A stretch of DNA of 64,000 bases, from the NCBI GenBank assembly GCA_036850595.1, contig CM072162.1:17103758-17167757 (forward strand). Direction: 5' to 3'. This document shows positions 46,901-61,900 of the stretch, one piece after another. This DNA comes from Rhyacichthys aspro (lineage: Eukaryota > Chordata > Actinopteri > Gobiiformes > Rhyacichthyidae). Positions within the stretch are counted from its first letter, which is position 1, and the number at the start of each line of letters is the position of its first letter. The notes under the pieces were generated by a model. That model saw only the letters and a list, made by a program, of their open reading frames with translations, did no database searches and was not told where the DNA came from. Made by a program: the position numbers and the translations under genes.

Positions 46901-49900
46901 CTCCACCTGTTTATACTGTTAGAGTGTCCTTTGGCAGGACTCTGTGAGTGAGAGTGTGATGTAAAGTGCTTTGCGTGCCAGAGTAATTCGAAAAGTGCCA
47001 TAAAAATGCAGCCATTTACTAATTACATCAGCAGAGTCTAAACTTCTATCGTCAAATGGATACACAATAAAACAGAGAAGACTGTAGGAGTGATTAACCT
47101 CTTATTCACTGAACTAAAGGAACTGAACTGTACTCTTATTCTTTAGTGAATACTGCAATACATATCAGCATACTCAACAAGCAATTTATATCTCACACAA
47201 AAAAGCAGCTAATTGACATGACGTCTACGCTGTAACCCTTTGTACAACCCCTAAGGCACACAAAGCCTTCTCACACCTTCAGTGAGAGGATTATTAAGAC
47301 CTGACTCTGTGTCTACTATTGTCTTATCCCTAATTGTGTAATCTATTGCCACTAGAGGGCAGCCTTTTATTACTACAGCCAGACTTCATTGTTACAGTCA
47401 GAGTGTACAGGTTGTAAAGCAATTGTTTTACTATTGTTCATGTAAAGCCTGTCATTTAACACGGCTTTGTTTGGATTTGCTGGAAGTGAGGCTGTGTATT
47501 ACTCAAAATTGTTTTTACTCAAAGGTGTGTCATTATTTTACTGAAAAAAAAATAATAATTGATGAACACATTGTCTTAAATTTGATGAGACTTATTCAAA
47601 TGGACAATAGAAATTAGACATGATATGTTGTCTGTCTAAATACACCTAATTTCTTGAAGGAAAATGTAACTTTTGATAATAAAAACACTTAAGTGAACAC
47701 AGTGAAGTGTAGTAAGCAGGTGGGTAACACGTCACTATATAATGGGAATGTGGAATAATGGCCAAATTAATGATTACTTTTATGCTCTGCTCAAAAGCTA
47801 AAGTGGGCGTGCACAATATGGAAGCGGGCGCAGTTTCACAATGTGTAGCCGACACCATACAAGGGGCTCATTAAACTGTCATCCTATTTGGTAATAAGGG
47901 GCTGGCACACGCTCACTGGAAACTGATCGGCCACAAACACCATATTACCATTTCTTTAGCTGGAGGGAATTAGGTATTAGTGTCTTGTTCAAAGTCAGGA
48001 CTGCCATCTTTTTGGCTTTTGAGGCCTTCATAGCACATGATTATGACGCTGTACTGTCAGTGGAAAACCAGAAACGCCTATTGTTACAAAGGCCTATTCT
48101 TTTAACAGCATACAGTAATTTAAGCGATGCCATAAAAGTGCGTGCACATACATTGAGTTAAACCACCCAGCGCTGCTTGTTGAGTGTTTCAGCCCAGTGC
48201 ACTTTGTGGTGTGGGGGTTTTTTGGCCTGGGAGCCATTACGCCCCTAATTGCCACTGGCATGAGTGCTGATGAATACCAAAGCCATTACAACCAGAGCTT
48301 TGATTCCCTGCTGAGAGTATAATTTTATCCCGAAGAGAGATCTCAAGAGATAGTAAATTTACAAAATATAAATAATTGAAGGGCTGAATAAGATGAGTAA
48401 ATGACCCCCAGGAGAGAGGGCATTCAAATAGAGACCCAGTGTGTGCTCCACTTGTTTCATCTTAATATTAGCCTAATATTCACTTAATGCAATGGTTCGT
48501 ATGAAGGCAATATATTCACAGTAGTCAGGTAATTTGGCTGCGAGATGAAAACAGTATGTTGTCTGAAAGGGATGCAGAATATTCATTTTCCATTGTCCAG
48601 GCACCGCTCTCTAAGATGGCTCCTTACTGCCTCAGATACCCCCCTCCTAGATGCTGGAAGGGGCTGAACAGGAAGTTTGTGGTTTATGCAGAAAACCCAA
48701 TACAGAAAGATGTTATTAATTTGCATTTCATTCATCAAAAAATAAAAAAATAAATCCCTAATTACCTCGAATTAAATTACAAATCTTGTCTGTGCAATGT
48801 CCAACTCTCATATTGAATGTTTTTGATTCTTCCTTGTTCTCTAATTTACATGGCTTCAACAGAGCACAGTTAGTTAAGTCTTTTAATGGACTTTTTCCAT
48901 CTCGGGTCCCATTGGCGATATTTTGGAAGCTGCCCAGGCCCCAAAGCTGAAGTGCACATCAAAATGCTGTCAGTTGGTCTCATTAAACAAATGCAGTCTC
49001 CTCTTAATGGAGTGCCAATAGTGAAGCGGAGGACATATATGATTTATTCATGACGCTCCCTCTTTCTGGGTGCTTTTGTTGAGAACATGATGGAACGCAT
49101 GACAGCACTTCTCCTGAAGAGAGTTGAGTGATTGAGAGCCGTGTAGTGGTTAAGTGGACCCCAGAGAACACTTCCTGGGTTTTGTCTCTGAAGTTTTGGC
49201 AGAATTCATTTTTCCTGTGATTAAGAAGAGCATGTCAATCTTTTGTGGATCTGACAGTGGACTCATACTGTATTTACCCACAAGAATTACACGGAAAAAC
49301 AAAGGGAATTTGATTGAGGGGCGGCTACAGCAGCTCCCATGTAACATCAATCAATGTTTTTTGTTTAAATCGATACTACTTATGAAGAGCTTCTGTTTCA
49401 TAGTGCTGTGATATCATGTTTTAATGGCAAAGATACACCACTGCACAGAAAGTAAAGCCTAATAATGTGTTTACTGCTGTCTGCCTCATTATGAGACCCT
49501 TTTTGTGAAGGAACAAATTCAGTGATGTGTTTTTATGATGTCCATTGAAAAATTAATGGATTGGGTAAATAATAAGATGCTTGTCAAGTTTAGTAGATTA
49601 AATGTTAAGAGGTTGTTGGAGAGCTTTTAAAACACACATTTTGAGTGCATCGTAGTGTTAACAGGTCAAACTCATTGCCTGAAGGACAAATCAAGCTTTT
49701 TGCAATTCATTTTCCTGGCCTCAAAAGACATGGAGTTGTTATAGTATTATGTCGTCCTGTGTGGCTTAATAGATCACAGTAAAAGCAGATAGAAATGAAC
49801 TAAATGACACTAAAAGCATCCCCCTGAAGAGCTACTGTAGGTGCTCACAAGCTAGAAAAGAGTGTGAGGTACAAAATAACAGTGAGTGCTTTAGCCAACA

Positions 49901-52900
49901 GATGAAGCCAATAATACTCGCTGCATTATTTTATTATTTTAGCTTAATCACTGTCTCATACTGTCCTTTATATATTGTTAAAAGACAAATGGGATTTTGC
50001 CGCCAAGGTCTAGACTCTCTTTGGATTTCCTGGATTGACTGTTTGTGGTGAGGTTTACTTGAGTTATGGCTGTGTAACGTTTCAGTCGGAGCAATTCAGC
50101 ACTCAACACTTAAATATATATAGACCCAGTCATGCACAGATTTTGTGAATTCAGCCAATTTTTCCTCAGATGATTCCTTTTGTTGATCCTCGGTGCGTAT
50201 CTCGGCAATATGTTCCACCGTGCCAGCTGCAATCTGTGTACGGCTATGCTTTGTGATCATCGAGCCTCAAAGCATTATGGGTTATTGAGTGGCTGTCTGA
50301 GATAGCAGCCTGTCCCTCTTCCTCCATTAGCCATGCTGTGGGGCTGTTGTTAAGTTCAGATACACACACGTACAGCTCCTATATGCTGAGTTTGTGTTAC
50401 CTGCAGTGGCCCAGGCTTAAATACATTAATCACAGTCAGTGCCTTCGACTCATTTACAAAGACACTCAGTTCCTCCTCTGCTTTATTATGTCGAGGCTTT
50501 TCCAACACTGCTGCTGCTGCGTTAGAACAACGTGGCTCTAATTTATTTAATAACAAGAACAACTCACAGATGTTTGGTGCGTTTTATTGTTTCAAGTCAA
50601 TAAGGAATACAGTAAATTATTCACTTTCAATTAGCAAGCAGTTCAAATGCTCATAAATGCAATGAAAAATACAAACATTCAAAGGTGACTGAAGATAAGG
50701 GATTGCATTTATGAGCAACTGCTCTAGCTGCAAAATTAGAGCTAATGACTTTTTCACTGTGGATTTAATTTACCTATAAAAGAACTCTTCCTGTTAGTAA
50801 ATTCATGACATGTGTGAACAGCACTCAGCTCAAATGTCTTGTCATTTTTGTGAAAGGGTAGGTTTTCACTGGAAAACTGTGAACAGTAAATTATAATTCA
50901 GAAATAGTGTTGATTGTTGATTGAGTTAATGCTTTTGCCACTTTATTTTATGACAATATCACCAACTGGTTTTAATGAATGAAATGGTTTTTAAATATGT
51001 GAAAACTACAGGGCTACAACTGAGTGGATTTAGTCTTAGGCTTCTAGATACAGGGCTTGGCTCCGCTCAGACATGTTTAGTGCCTGCTGGGATCTCTGGT
51101 GAGTAATGCCCAGTTTACAACCATCTCCAGATCCAATCATGTGCTTTTGTGATGCTCCTTCAACACCAGATACATTTAACCAGCTATCACAGATGAACAG
51201 AGTGGCTCTCTTCTTTATGGCCTTTTTAGTGGCCATTTTATTCGCTTGGCCAAGCCCAGCCGCCCCCCGCTGGGTTACAGGAAGCTGTGATATCACCCAT
51301 TGCTCCGGCTGGACTCCACTCAGGAGGGGGCACTGTTGCTTGATGCCTCGTCTCTGTCAATAAAGGAAAGAATATTTTCATCTGTCACGCCTCAGAGGCT
51401 AGTTTTCTCTCATATTGCCACCAGTTGGCATGGCGACAGGATGGCAAACTGCCTCTCCTCGGTGCACAGCAGTTTCAACATGAAGATTATATTGAGTTAA
51501 CATTTAGTGCGGTCTCATCGCTACCTTTCATCTTCATCTGCTTTTTATATGGACTGTTCCTACCCCTCACTCTATATTATCCCTAAATCTGTCTCTTCTT
51601 TGTCATCTCGCATCTGTACCTACTCAATGCCACCCTAACTCCGGCTTAATGCACCCATGTTTTATTCAATGCCTATTCCCCTGAATGCTGCTTAACAGAG
51701 CCGACATGAATGAAAGTTGACAAGGGAGACTCTGTCAGGTAGGATAGGATCTCACAAAGCAATTAGAGGGGTGGTAAGTGAGCTGTCTGGTCCAAAGATC
51801 CACTCGCCAGATACGTGATAGCTTCTCCAGCGGCCTCCTTCGTCGCTTTGATTGAGCCGATTTAGCCACTTTACATTGAAACGGTTTTCAACAAAGATTT
51901 CTCTCCTAGTCACACACATGCAATCCTATAAATAACCTTCGCCTAAATTCTTCCCTCAACATGACAGCAGTTTCTGTGATGGCCATCTTTTTCTGCTGTG
52001 CCTTTGTTTTAGTTAAAAGGGAGTGGACCACTTTGAAGACAATATGGCTGCATCCCCAATATACAGTTTTGCTTTGATTTAATGCAGATCTGATTTGTTT
52101 ATGACAGAAGACCACTCTGAAATGACATTTGTCACAATTGCACACTTGCTGGTCACAAAATATTGCTATTGGTGCGACACAATGTAGAGCACTGGGAGTA
52201 TTCTTGAGTGTGGCACATGTTTCACACTTGTATTGTCCTATAAGGGTGTATGTAAGGTAACACTAGTCCTTGTTGTCATCTGCTCACACACTGACTTTCA
52301 CACATACCTTTATCTCTTTGTAAAGCTCCATGTTTACAGAAAAGTGTTTGTGATGCATTTGAGCTTGTATTTTTGGCCTGCAGTTTGAATGTAGCCTGTG
52401 GCGTAAACTTCAGTGTGAATTAACTCATAAAGCTCCTATAGGTGTTTTTTTCCTCACTCAATTATATTTAATCATATCAGTAGATTGGAATTAGCATAAT
52501 TATGCTTCTTGCATGCTTTTGATTTCTCTCCTACACCATTAATCACTTAATGACCTTTCTGCTTCATCTTTTGACCTCTGTGGATTCCCAAGTGTGGGAA
52601 AGTGCTGAATCCCAGTGCTTCCAGAGCGCTACAGATGTTAGCACAGGGTGATTTACGAGCCCGGCTGTATGTGCGTATTTCAGGGAGGAGGATATTGAAA
52701 GTTAGCTTTGTACGTGCACATGCTATAGATGGTGCAATTCGATATAAGTGCACCCTATTGTGTTCAAAGATGGACGGCTGCGGGGGGCATATTCTCATGT
52801 TTCATACATGAGCTCATTAACGGCGTTCAGATTGCCCTCCCCTCAGTCCAGACTAACTCACAGCCAGCCTGCGTCTGCCTCCTCAGGCTCCACTCGGCAG

Positions 52901-55900
52901 CAGGAAGGGGTCCGGAAGCAACATAAGCTATCCATCCAACTTCATGCCCCACAGAAAATCTGGCGCAGTGTAGGGACCTACGCCATAATCAAATCCCTCT
53001 TTATCCTCGGGCTAGCTTATATTTGAGCCTTTCTTAAAGCAGCGAGGATGATTATTCTGCAACGGTGTGATTGTCTTAAGAAACTGCCAGCTGGGTTTAT
53101 ACTCTACTGTAGCAGTTTCACTGCACATTGCCATCTCCAGCTGTGGCGACTGCTGCCTTTTTCAGTCGCTCATATTTTACACTTAAAGACATGTCCGACT
53201 TAATGGCATTAGTGCAGTGATTTGTTGTTAGGATACCTGATCACAAATGTTTTTCAAAAAGGATTTAGTGAGATGAGGTTTATGGTAAAATGTCTCAAAT
53301 GGAAAATGCCACTATATGACCATGCAGACTATAAAGAGTCTAAAGATCAGAAACAATGACACCCTTAAAGTGCATTCAGTTTAAACACAGAAAAAGCTGC
53401 CAACCAGTCTTTTACCAGCCTCAGCCTGTGTATGTACTGCAAAATCTTTTAAAACACTACAAAAGTAACATGCTTGTTTTGTTTTCATGCAGAAAGTCGA
53501 CTGAAAGACAACGCTACCAAGTATATCGAGCTACTGGAGGACAGACTGCAAAGGTAAGAGCATTGTGTAGTATTGTAGTATCTGACACCAGCTCTCTTGA
53601 GGCTGATTTTAAGACCACTCTCAAAGGTCTTGAGCTTTTCTTTAAATCCATTATTTTACTCATGCTTCCTTTTTGTCATTGCGAATAGATAACTTCACTA
53701 CAACACTACTCTTGTACCATCTTTCTGTCGTATTAGTGCAGCCACAAGAACTCGATATTCCACAGCTGTGCAAAGACACGACCAGCAGTGAGCCTCTGAG
53801 GAATTTCCGCTCCCCTCTATTGTCCTCTAACCACAGCACAGCGCCGGCTCCTTCATAAGTCACCCACCTCCTCCAACACCTTTGTCTCCTTATGCCCTTT
53901 CTCACATTTCACTTTGTCTCTCACCTGCGTACTGTTTTTTTTCCCCCCAAACCCACACATCAGGTTAGGTCCCTGGCTCTTCTCCACTAACACTTTCAGA
54001 CAATGCTGTGTCTTTTTTGTCATTTTTATTCCACTTTATTTGTGTTTTCGAACTCCCAAATTGCTGTGGACAGGTCTGTAGTGTTGCGGGTGGTCGAGCA
54101 GCCTGACACTTACACAAAGCGATGTGCTGAGTGGCTGACTTTTCCGGCGGAGGGTGCAGTCGCCTGTCGACACCATACGCCTGTTTATGCGTCCTTATGG
54201 AGATCAGAGCTGCTGAGCTGGGCTCCTCGGCAGACGGACGTAGCAGAGCAGCTGTGAGCGGCTCTCGTTCTACGCTGTTTGGAAGATATTTGTGTTTTAC
54301 AGATGGATGACTAGAGCCGGGGATGTTTTTTGTGTTCAGCATATGAGAAGGGTTTCTGTTTTTCTGTTATTGTTTGGAAGTGTTCATTAAAGGAAGTCTC
54401 CTGGGGTTGCTTTGAACCTGATTTGGCAAATTGAAGGCTCAGAGGCCATAAGTAGGATTTCCAAATTTTTATCGAGACCGTGTAGCCTACATTTTGTTGT
54501 TTGTTGTAAGCCCAGCCCTGTTAGTTGATTGATAAAATGTGTGCAGATTATAATTTTTGACATGTCTTTTTTTTCCATACATTATTCTAGTTTGAAAGTC
54601 ATATATGGACATTGCACAAGTTCATATTGAGATGATGATAGATTTGCTTTATATTGTGCAGGTTAGATTAAAGGTGTGGGATGTATTTTCTGGAGGTGAA
54701 ATAGCATTAAGTTAAATAGATCAGATGATGATTAGTTTCAATTGAAACATTTAGAAGCAAAATCCCTTTGTATATGACATTTACATAAAGATGTCAAAAA
54801 GAACAAGAACATCATTGTGCTTCTCCTTCAACAGTGCTCAGTTTGTTCACTTTGAACAACTGTAGGAACAACAACAGTATTTTGGTAAATAGACGATAGA
54901 CGATAGAATATAAGATAGACACCTGCAGTTAAACAACAACATTGTTTTGACTGGTGTGTTCTGTTTTGTTAAAGTGTATATACATACTAATACTCACACA
55001 TAAAACTTTACTCTTTTTGTGTTTTTGCAGTTCAGCTCTGGTTGTAACTGATTTTGAGTGGATTTAAAGAGGCTATAGATGGGTGCAGACCAGTTATAAA
55101 TGCATGACTTAAACCCATTCAAAATGGATTGAACCAGCCTAAAACTGGATTTGGACAGGTATAAAGTACTTTGGACCATAACTGGTCATAAGTAAGTGGC
55201 TTTAAACTGTTTATAGATGAATTTGGATGGGTTCTCCGGGGTTTAACTTGGACTGTAACTGGTTTTGAGTGGCTTCAAGGAGACATCAGACACTACTATA
55301 TTTATATTGGTCTATGTCTATCACTGAACACTGAACAGTTTTAGTTAAATTATTTAGGGCTTTGTTTAAATAGATTTGACAAAGCTTAATAAATAATTAT
55401 TTTAATGTTTTTATATCCAGATGATATCTTTCTTTGGCCCTTGATATATTTCTCATTTTCCAGTGCAGTCCTCTGTTAAACTGAGTTTGACAGTGCTGCT
55501 TTAAAGTATATTGTCAGGGCTTCGGTTTGACCCCTGTCTGTTTGTTTGTAAGACGGGGTATATTTTTCTGCCTCTGTGGAGCGCCAGGGTCACCTCTCTG
55601 GATGGGAGCCAGGACTGAGTCACACACTGCAGAGCTGTTTGTAGCAGAGGGATGCTCAGGCCTGGGGTCTGTGTGGTCAAGGAGCAACAAGGCTGAGATC
55701 TCAGCGCCCAGCAGGGATGTGTGCCTCGAGACCTTTACTGTCAGAAGGCCACATGGCTGCTCTGTGTCCTGTTTGTTTGGATTTTCAGAGACTTCCTGCC
55801 AGCGCCATTTGAGACCGACAGACTATTAGAAGGTTCTTTGTTTGAAGCTGCATGTAGAATAAATACAGGAAAGAAAAGACCAGAAGCCAAAATGCTGAAG

Positions 55901-58900
55901 CTGTCTATGTATCAAGATATGGGATCCACTTGTGACTTCATGGAAAAAACACAGACAAATTATGCTGTAAGAAGTATATAAAATATATACAAAACATCTT
56001 AGATTTAATGGGATAAATATCGTTTTGCCTTATTGCATGTAGTATTGGCCATTTAGAGTCACCAATTCACCTACACATACATGTCTTTGGACAGAGGAGG
56101 GCTGGAGAAAACCCACAGTAACACAGGGAGGACATGCTGACACCACACATAAAAGCTTATATGAGTTGTTCAATCTCATGACCCTCCTGCTGTGTTGCAG
56201 GAGTGCTGTGTACTAATTGAAAATATAAATACTTTACACTCTTATTTTATAAAACAAACTAAATGAAACTAAATGTGTAAAACTGCTTATGTATCAACCA
56301 GTATCAACAAGATCTCACAGGATTAAATTGTATGTGTCTTTATGTTTACTTTTTAATCACTTCCCATAAACATCAGGTCAGTATGTCCAGATTAAATGTA
56401 GCTCATATGTTGTTCCATGTAATTTACTGTAGGGACACTACATCAAATGGCTCTAACAGCGTCACCACTCAATTACATTAAAGGACACCTTCCTGGCTAT
56501 TATTGCAGTAATAAGACATGGTAAGGTAATTTTCCTCCTTCGCATCTGGTCATGTAATAATTGATTGGCTCCATAACCAACAGCAAATCACAAATCCAGC
56601 TCTGGCTTCAGACAAACACCAGTGGCTTTGAGCAGCTCCGGTTTGGCACAGTGACACATATTTCTCCTGATTTGAGCGGCGGCTTGTCCCAACTTGTGCA
56701 TCCACTCACACAAAGCGCTCAGATGCACACATGATGCAGTCTAAATGTGATCAGTCAGCTCTAATGTACAGCGCCTCAGTGTTGACGGCCCGCCGCGCTG
56801 ACGGGAGGCTGGGGGATGGGGAGGAAGAGTCAGATTAGTACTGGTGCCATGTCTGGTCTCCGTGGAGACGGATGGTGTTGAAAAAAACCAATTATCTCTT
56901 CCTTGCTAAAGACGAGAACAGGATGTTAGAGCTGCACAGATGCTCTAAGTGTGTCACCAGAACAAAAAACATTTTATTGAGATTAGCAGCACAGCACAGT
57001 TGGTTGATACATTATGTACAGTGGATGTGTCAAAAGAAGCACCTCCCGACTGTACTTTACCACACTCTTTCATTCTTTTATTTAAGTTTTGATGCTGTTA
57101 CTTACCCTGTCTTTGTTTAAAAAAGGGCGGGATATAGACATGGATAATGCTAATATGTTGATACAGTGCATTTTTGTTTTTTCAGTATCTACTTGTTGAA
57201 TGTAAAGACTGCTTGAACTGCAGTTATGTTGTGATAGTACATGTGGCAGGCAGGTTGGATAACGAACCCTATAAAGTATTTAGAAAAATGAATTATTGAA
57301 AGTGATATTAAACATTGCATGTGTCCCTGTTGTACAGCTCTACATTTTTACGCAACAAAGAGCAGGACTTGGAGTAGATTTCACTTAAATCTTCTCCTGG
57401 GTTTGATTTGATAGATATATTGACAATAAAAAACAGCTGCTTGTCCAGTTTAGGTTTCATATGTCAAAACTAGATGCAAATATCTGGTTTTGAGATAAAT
57501 CTGCTTTCAGTAAAAACTGAAGTGAAGCGAGTATTCAAGAGAAATGTATCATGTTGGAAAAGAGCATCACTTGTAGCTTATATATGTATGACAAAAGCTC
57601 CTCAGACGCCGAGCCACCCACTTTACAGACAGTTCGGTTAATCCTCCATCAGTCACACCTCTCCCGATAGTCACCACCGTGCATTTTGCCATGTTATTAG
57701 CACCTTCCCCAGCAGGCGTTATATGAGATGCTGCTGCATGGTTAAGGTTGAAACGTTTCCTTTTTTCCCATTTTTTTCTCTTTTTTTTAATATACAAATG
57801 TGTGAATCCTGTTTGTTTTAGGTTTTGTCCATCTACACAAACAAAGCCCTGAGCGGAAGACAATTTTCTCTTTCATTTTATTCACTGTGGTTCTGAATTC
57901 TTGTCTTTGTTAGTGAATAAATATGAGTGAATATAGCTATCTGACAGAGAATGTCTCTAAATGGTAGCCCTGTTATTAACCGGCAGCTGTCCAATTGCCA
58001 TAAATAAAGGAAGCAATTTAATGTATTGCATTTGAAGCTATAGCAACAAGTAGCCATCTATGATTTATCCAGTACTGGCCGTTTTCTTTAATATCGTGTG
58101 TCAAAAAGGGAAAGAGCTTATAACTGGAGCCTGGCCTCTTGAAGGAAGTCCTCATTTCCTGCTTCATTTCTCCGCTTAACTGTTAATTGCTATAAAAACG
58201 TCCCATGCTCGTGTTTCAAAATACAAGTCGCTGTTTATTAATTTATGCATTTATTATCAGTTTAGCGTTACATGTGAAATATATGTTAATTAAGCTAACA
58301 ATTCACTGTAGAGTTGGGACCAGCTGTTAAATTTAACCACAAGATCCTCTGCGGGAGCCTTTTAATAGCTGAGAATTGTGTCACTGTCACAGAAGTGTGT
58401 CACTTGAAGTCATTTCTAAGAGTGGCACCTACTGTAGCAGAGAAACCATGGCTGGAGTTCAGCAAGTGGGCAGACAGTGTGTAAACTTCCCAATGCGTGT
58501 ACTGGGAGGTCTAATAATGTTGCGCTGGAGCAGAGCAGTACTCCTCTTCTCTTGCTCTTATAATAATCATTTCTCCACATGTAGAGCCTTGCCTTGAGCA
58601 GAAAGAGCAGTCCTGTCAGTCATGCGTCCCACTGCGAGGAGGGGGCAGGGGCAGCCGGGGAAACTGTACTAGGAGTGTGCCTGTCTGTCTCTGTCTCTTA
58701 TTACCGGGCCTTAAGAGGAGCAGCTCGCCCACACCCTGCCGCTGTCACTCGACGGGACGAGGAATGGGCGCTGCCACCAATTAACCCGCGGGACGAGGAG
58801 CGCGCACTGGCTCCGGGACACTCACATCACAGGCTTAAGAGCTTGTGGAGTATGTAGTTTGACTCCCGAGTGTACAGTAGACACCCAATGCCAATGGTGG

Positions 58901-61900
58901 TTGTTTGTAATGAATTATGACTGTCATTGAAGAGAAGCTTTCGTGATGGATGAGTCCGCCTTTGACATTTTTAGAGGAATTGTAAAGCACCGAATCCCCA
59001 CGGAGAATGATTTATGTGCCGACTTCACCAGAGAAAAATAACAATGGCATGGCTGGCTGGGTGCACTACAGCGAGCAGAATTCAGAGGCAGCGGCGTTGA
59101 GCACCAAATTGGTGAGGGCAGGGGGGCTGGGCACGGCAATTTTTCTATTGTCTGTGTGCCAAATGAAGGTTAGCGAGCAGTCGAGAAGCACGTATTGGCA
59201 GCGTTCAGGGGTTGGCAGCCTTTTACGCAGGAGATGGGCTGGAAAACAAGTGGCTTTCAATTTTCCAGAGGCCTCATCATTGCAATAGAAAGAGAAACAC
59301 AGAGAGAGATTAAACAATGTTGCTTGCTTTTGCCTTTGTTTATGTTTTAGTGGCGAATGAGCAATTTCTCAACCTAAGTGCGCAGTGGAGAGATGCACTC
59401 TAGGTGAAAATATGGGATATATTGCCAAGTGAGTATATTTGCGCTTTGAGTATAACGTGATTGTGTTTTCCTCATTTGATGTGAGAATTAGTGTTGGTGA
59501 CAGAGAAGCTCCTCCTGGGTTTGGGAACAGACACAGACGGAAACACTTTTGATGCCTCTCTTATGTAAAAGTCGTCATTATCACAGCTGTATTTTATTCC
59601 ACAAAGATGCTTTCCCACAAACAAGGACAAAGGCACACAGATTTGGTTTTGCAAAATGTTCTGGGATTGTACTAAAATTGAAAGTAGTTTGTGATCTAAA
59701 GGTCACTGTTTTGAAAAGACAAATAGACATGAATGAAAGGTCGTAGGTCTTGAATGTGAATTTGGTGCATTAAGGACCTACTTAAAGCTACTAAACTATC
59801 ATTCACTTAAAGCACCATAAAAACAAACTGTGTCTTTTATTACCAACTAAATGGAGCTAATGGATAATTTTGTGCACTGTGCTTTGTTTTTTATACTTGT
59901 CACAAGGTTGAAATGAGATACAGACCAATGCAGCAATCTTTCCGTCCTCAACCTAAACTCCTCGTCACTGACCCCAATAAAACACAGTCTCATTTCTGTG
60001 TCCACTGTGTGAGAAAACAGTTTATCACCAAAACTCTAGCTCCTATTACAGATTTTCAAGGATATTTTTGAATGTCTCCTTGTCATTATATTATCAGGAG
60101 TTTATTTGAGATGATATTATAGATGTCCTGTTAATGTAGATGTCCTTTCTGTTATTGAACAGTATTATCGCTTATCATACAGCATTTACAGCCGTAATAT
60201 TAGATTGTATAGTGTCTTCAAGCGTACCTATTTATTTGTTACCACATCACTCCCTATTCAACTGTAAATGGTGTATCGACTCATCATCATCACAGTTATT
60301 TATTGTAGCTGTAACCGACAGTTGTGGAAATGTTTGACAATAACGCCGTATATAAAACGTGTTCTACTGCGTTATTACCAGAAAGTGGGATATTTTTTTT
60401 AAATTCTCGTGCAGTCTCTGTATGGATTGGATGGCACAATGACCTCTCTGTGCAGCGAGCAGCCCATGACCTATGTTTTCCCCTCATTTTGTCAGTGCTT
60501 CTCCGTTACCATGGAAACAAAAGCTTGCTTGGGGATCAAAACTGCCTACGGCCCTTTTCTGCTTGGATCTGCTCCAAAATGTAGATGTCATGTATGTTCA
60601 GTACGTTTATATGACATTAGAGAACATCAAGTTACTGCTTAATCCGATTTATATTTTACTAAATCAAGATTTTTAAAAGTCAAGCACACATCTACAGCTG
60701 ACTTAAATGAATATATGAATGGACTCCCTTCGATGATGGTGGAGTGAGACTGGAAAAGTAGTCGAATTAAATAGACTAGCACAGGCATAACTAAATATTT
60801 CTGTATTGTGTATTACCATGGAAACCTTATTGAGTGCTGCCCACTTAACATAATATAAATAGTATTAGTGTACTCTCTCACTCTCACATTCATTCACTAG
60901 GGATACTTTAGAGTTGCCAGTTGACCTATACATGCATGTCTTTGGACGGTGGGAGGAAGCTGGAGAACTCGGAGAGAACCAACGGTGACACGGGGAGGAC
61001 ATGCAGACTCCTCACAGAAAGACCAGAGTTAGTCGACGATGTTTTGAATCGGCCGGGATTTGAACTAACCTTCTTGCTGTGAAGCAGGAGCGCTAACCAC
61101 TCTGCTACCGTGCAACCACTATAATGAATAATAAATAAATACATATAAAATAAATACAAATTAAATATCATAAAAAGCCAGTCTATAAAAATGGGTTTTA
61201 AGAAGTGATTTAAAAGCTCCAATGTGGGGGAATTATATCTTGTATCCTATTGTCTTATATTATATTGTCATGTTGCAGTTACGGTTGTCCCGGGCTGGAG
61301 AGGATATGGGAGGCCGACCTGGAGGCATGTCACCTGTTTTTACGAGGGCTTCAGCTGCGAACCCCCAGCGTCAGTGGAGCTGATGTGGAAGACCTTCAAC
61401 CCACTACTCTTCTACCTCCGAGCCAGCTCTGCTCCAAGGAGGAGGAAGAAGAAGAAGAAGAAGACTGCGCCATGCTGACGGCTTTAGGCGGGCGCTGGTG
61501 TCCTGAGGCCAACTTACAGAACTCAGAGTTTACTAAGGTAACAGTGTAAACGTATTGCTAACAACACACCATGCATTATTGATCTAACGCCTTAACATGC
61601 ACGTCCCTTTATGACTGACTAATGTGTGTAAAGCTACATTCAGAACAGAAAAGATGCTCCTATGAGGTTTTATACTACCAACTCTTGAGGCTGTGTATTG
61701 TTTTAATCATTCATGAATTTAAAAGGTCAAATGAGAACATCTGACCTCAAACTAGTCCAATTTTAATGTAGTCTTTGAATGGATTTAATTTTTTAATTTC
61801 GTTTTGTCTTTCACTTCTCTAAACTGCAAGAATACAATATTTATACTGTATCCACAGCTGTATATATGATCTTTATCCAGTCTTGCATAAAAAAGGTCAA

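Larger units (their letters stand above)
53554..61278 (+). other. disc1 intron 10 (7.7 kb)
   Basis: Contains a degenerate tandem repeat (55020-55290), two V-SINE-like copies (56042-56218 and 60890-61122) and a candidate conserved noncoding stretch (58930-59290). Confidence 0.85.

Noticed and set aside
55527..55829. 100-codon plus-strand frame in disc1 intron 10
   Set aside because: No homology recognised and no need for an extra exon between exons 10 and 11, whose phases already match.
61065..61120. tRNA-like sequence with A and B boxes
   Set aside because: Part of a SINE head, not a complete cloverleaf with paired acceptor stem.
60926..61222. 98-codon minus-strand frame
   Set aside because: It lies within the V-SINE and reads through its tRNA-like head.
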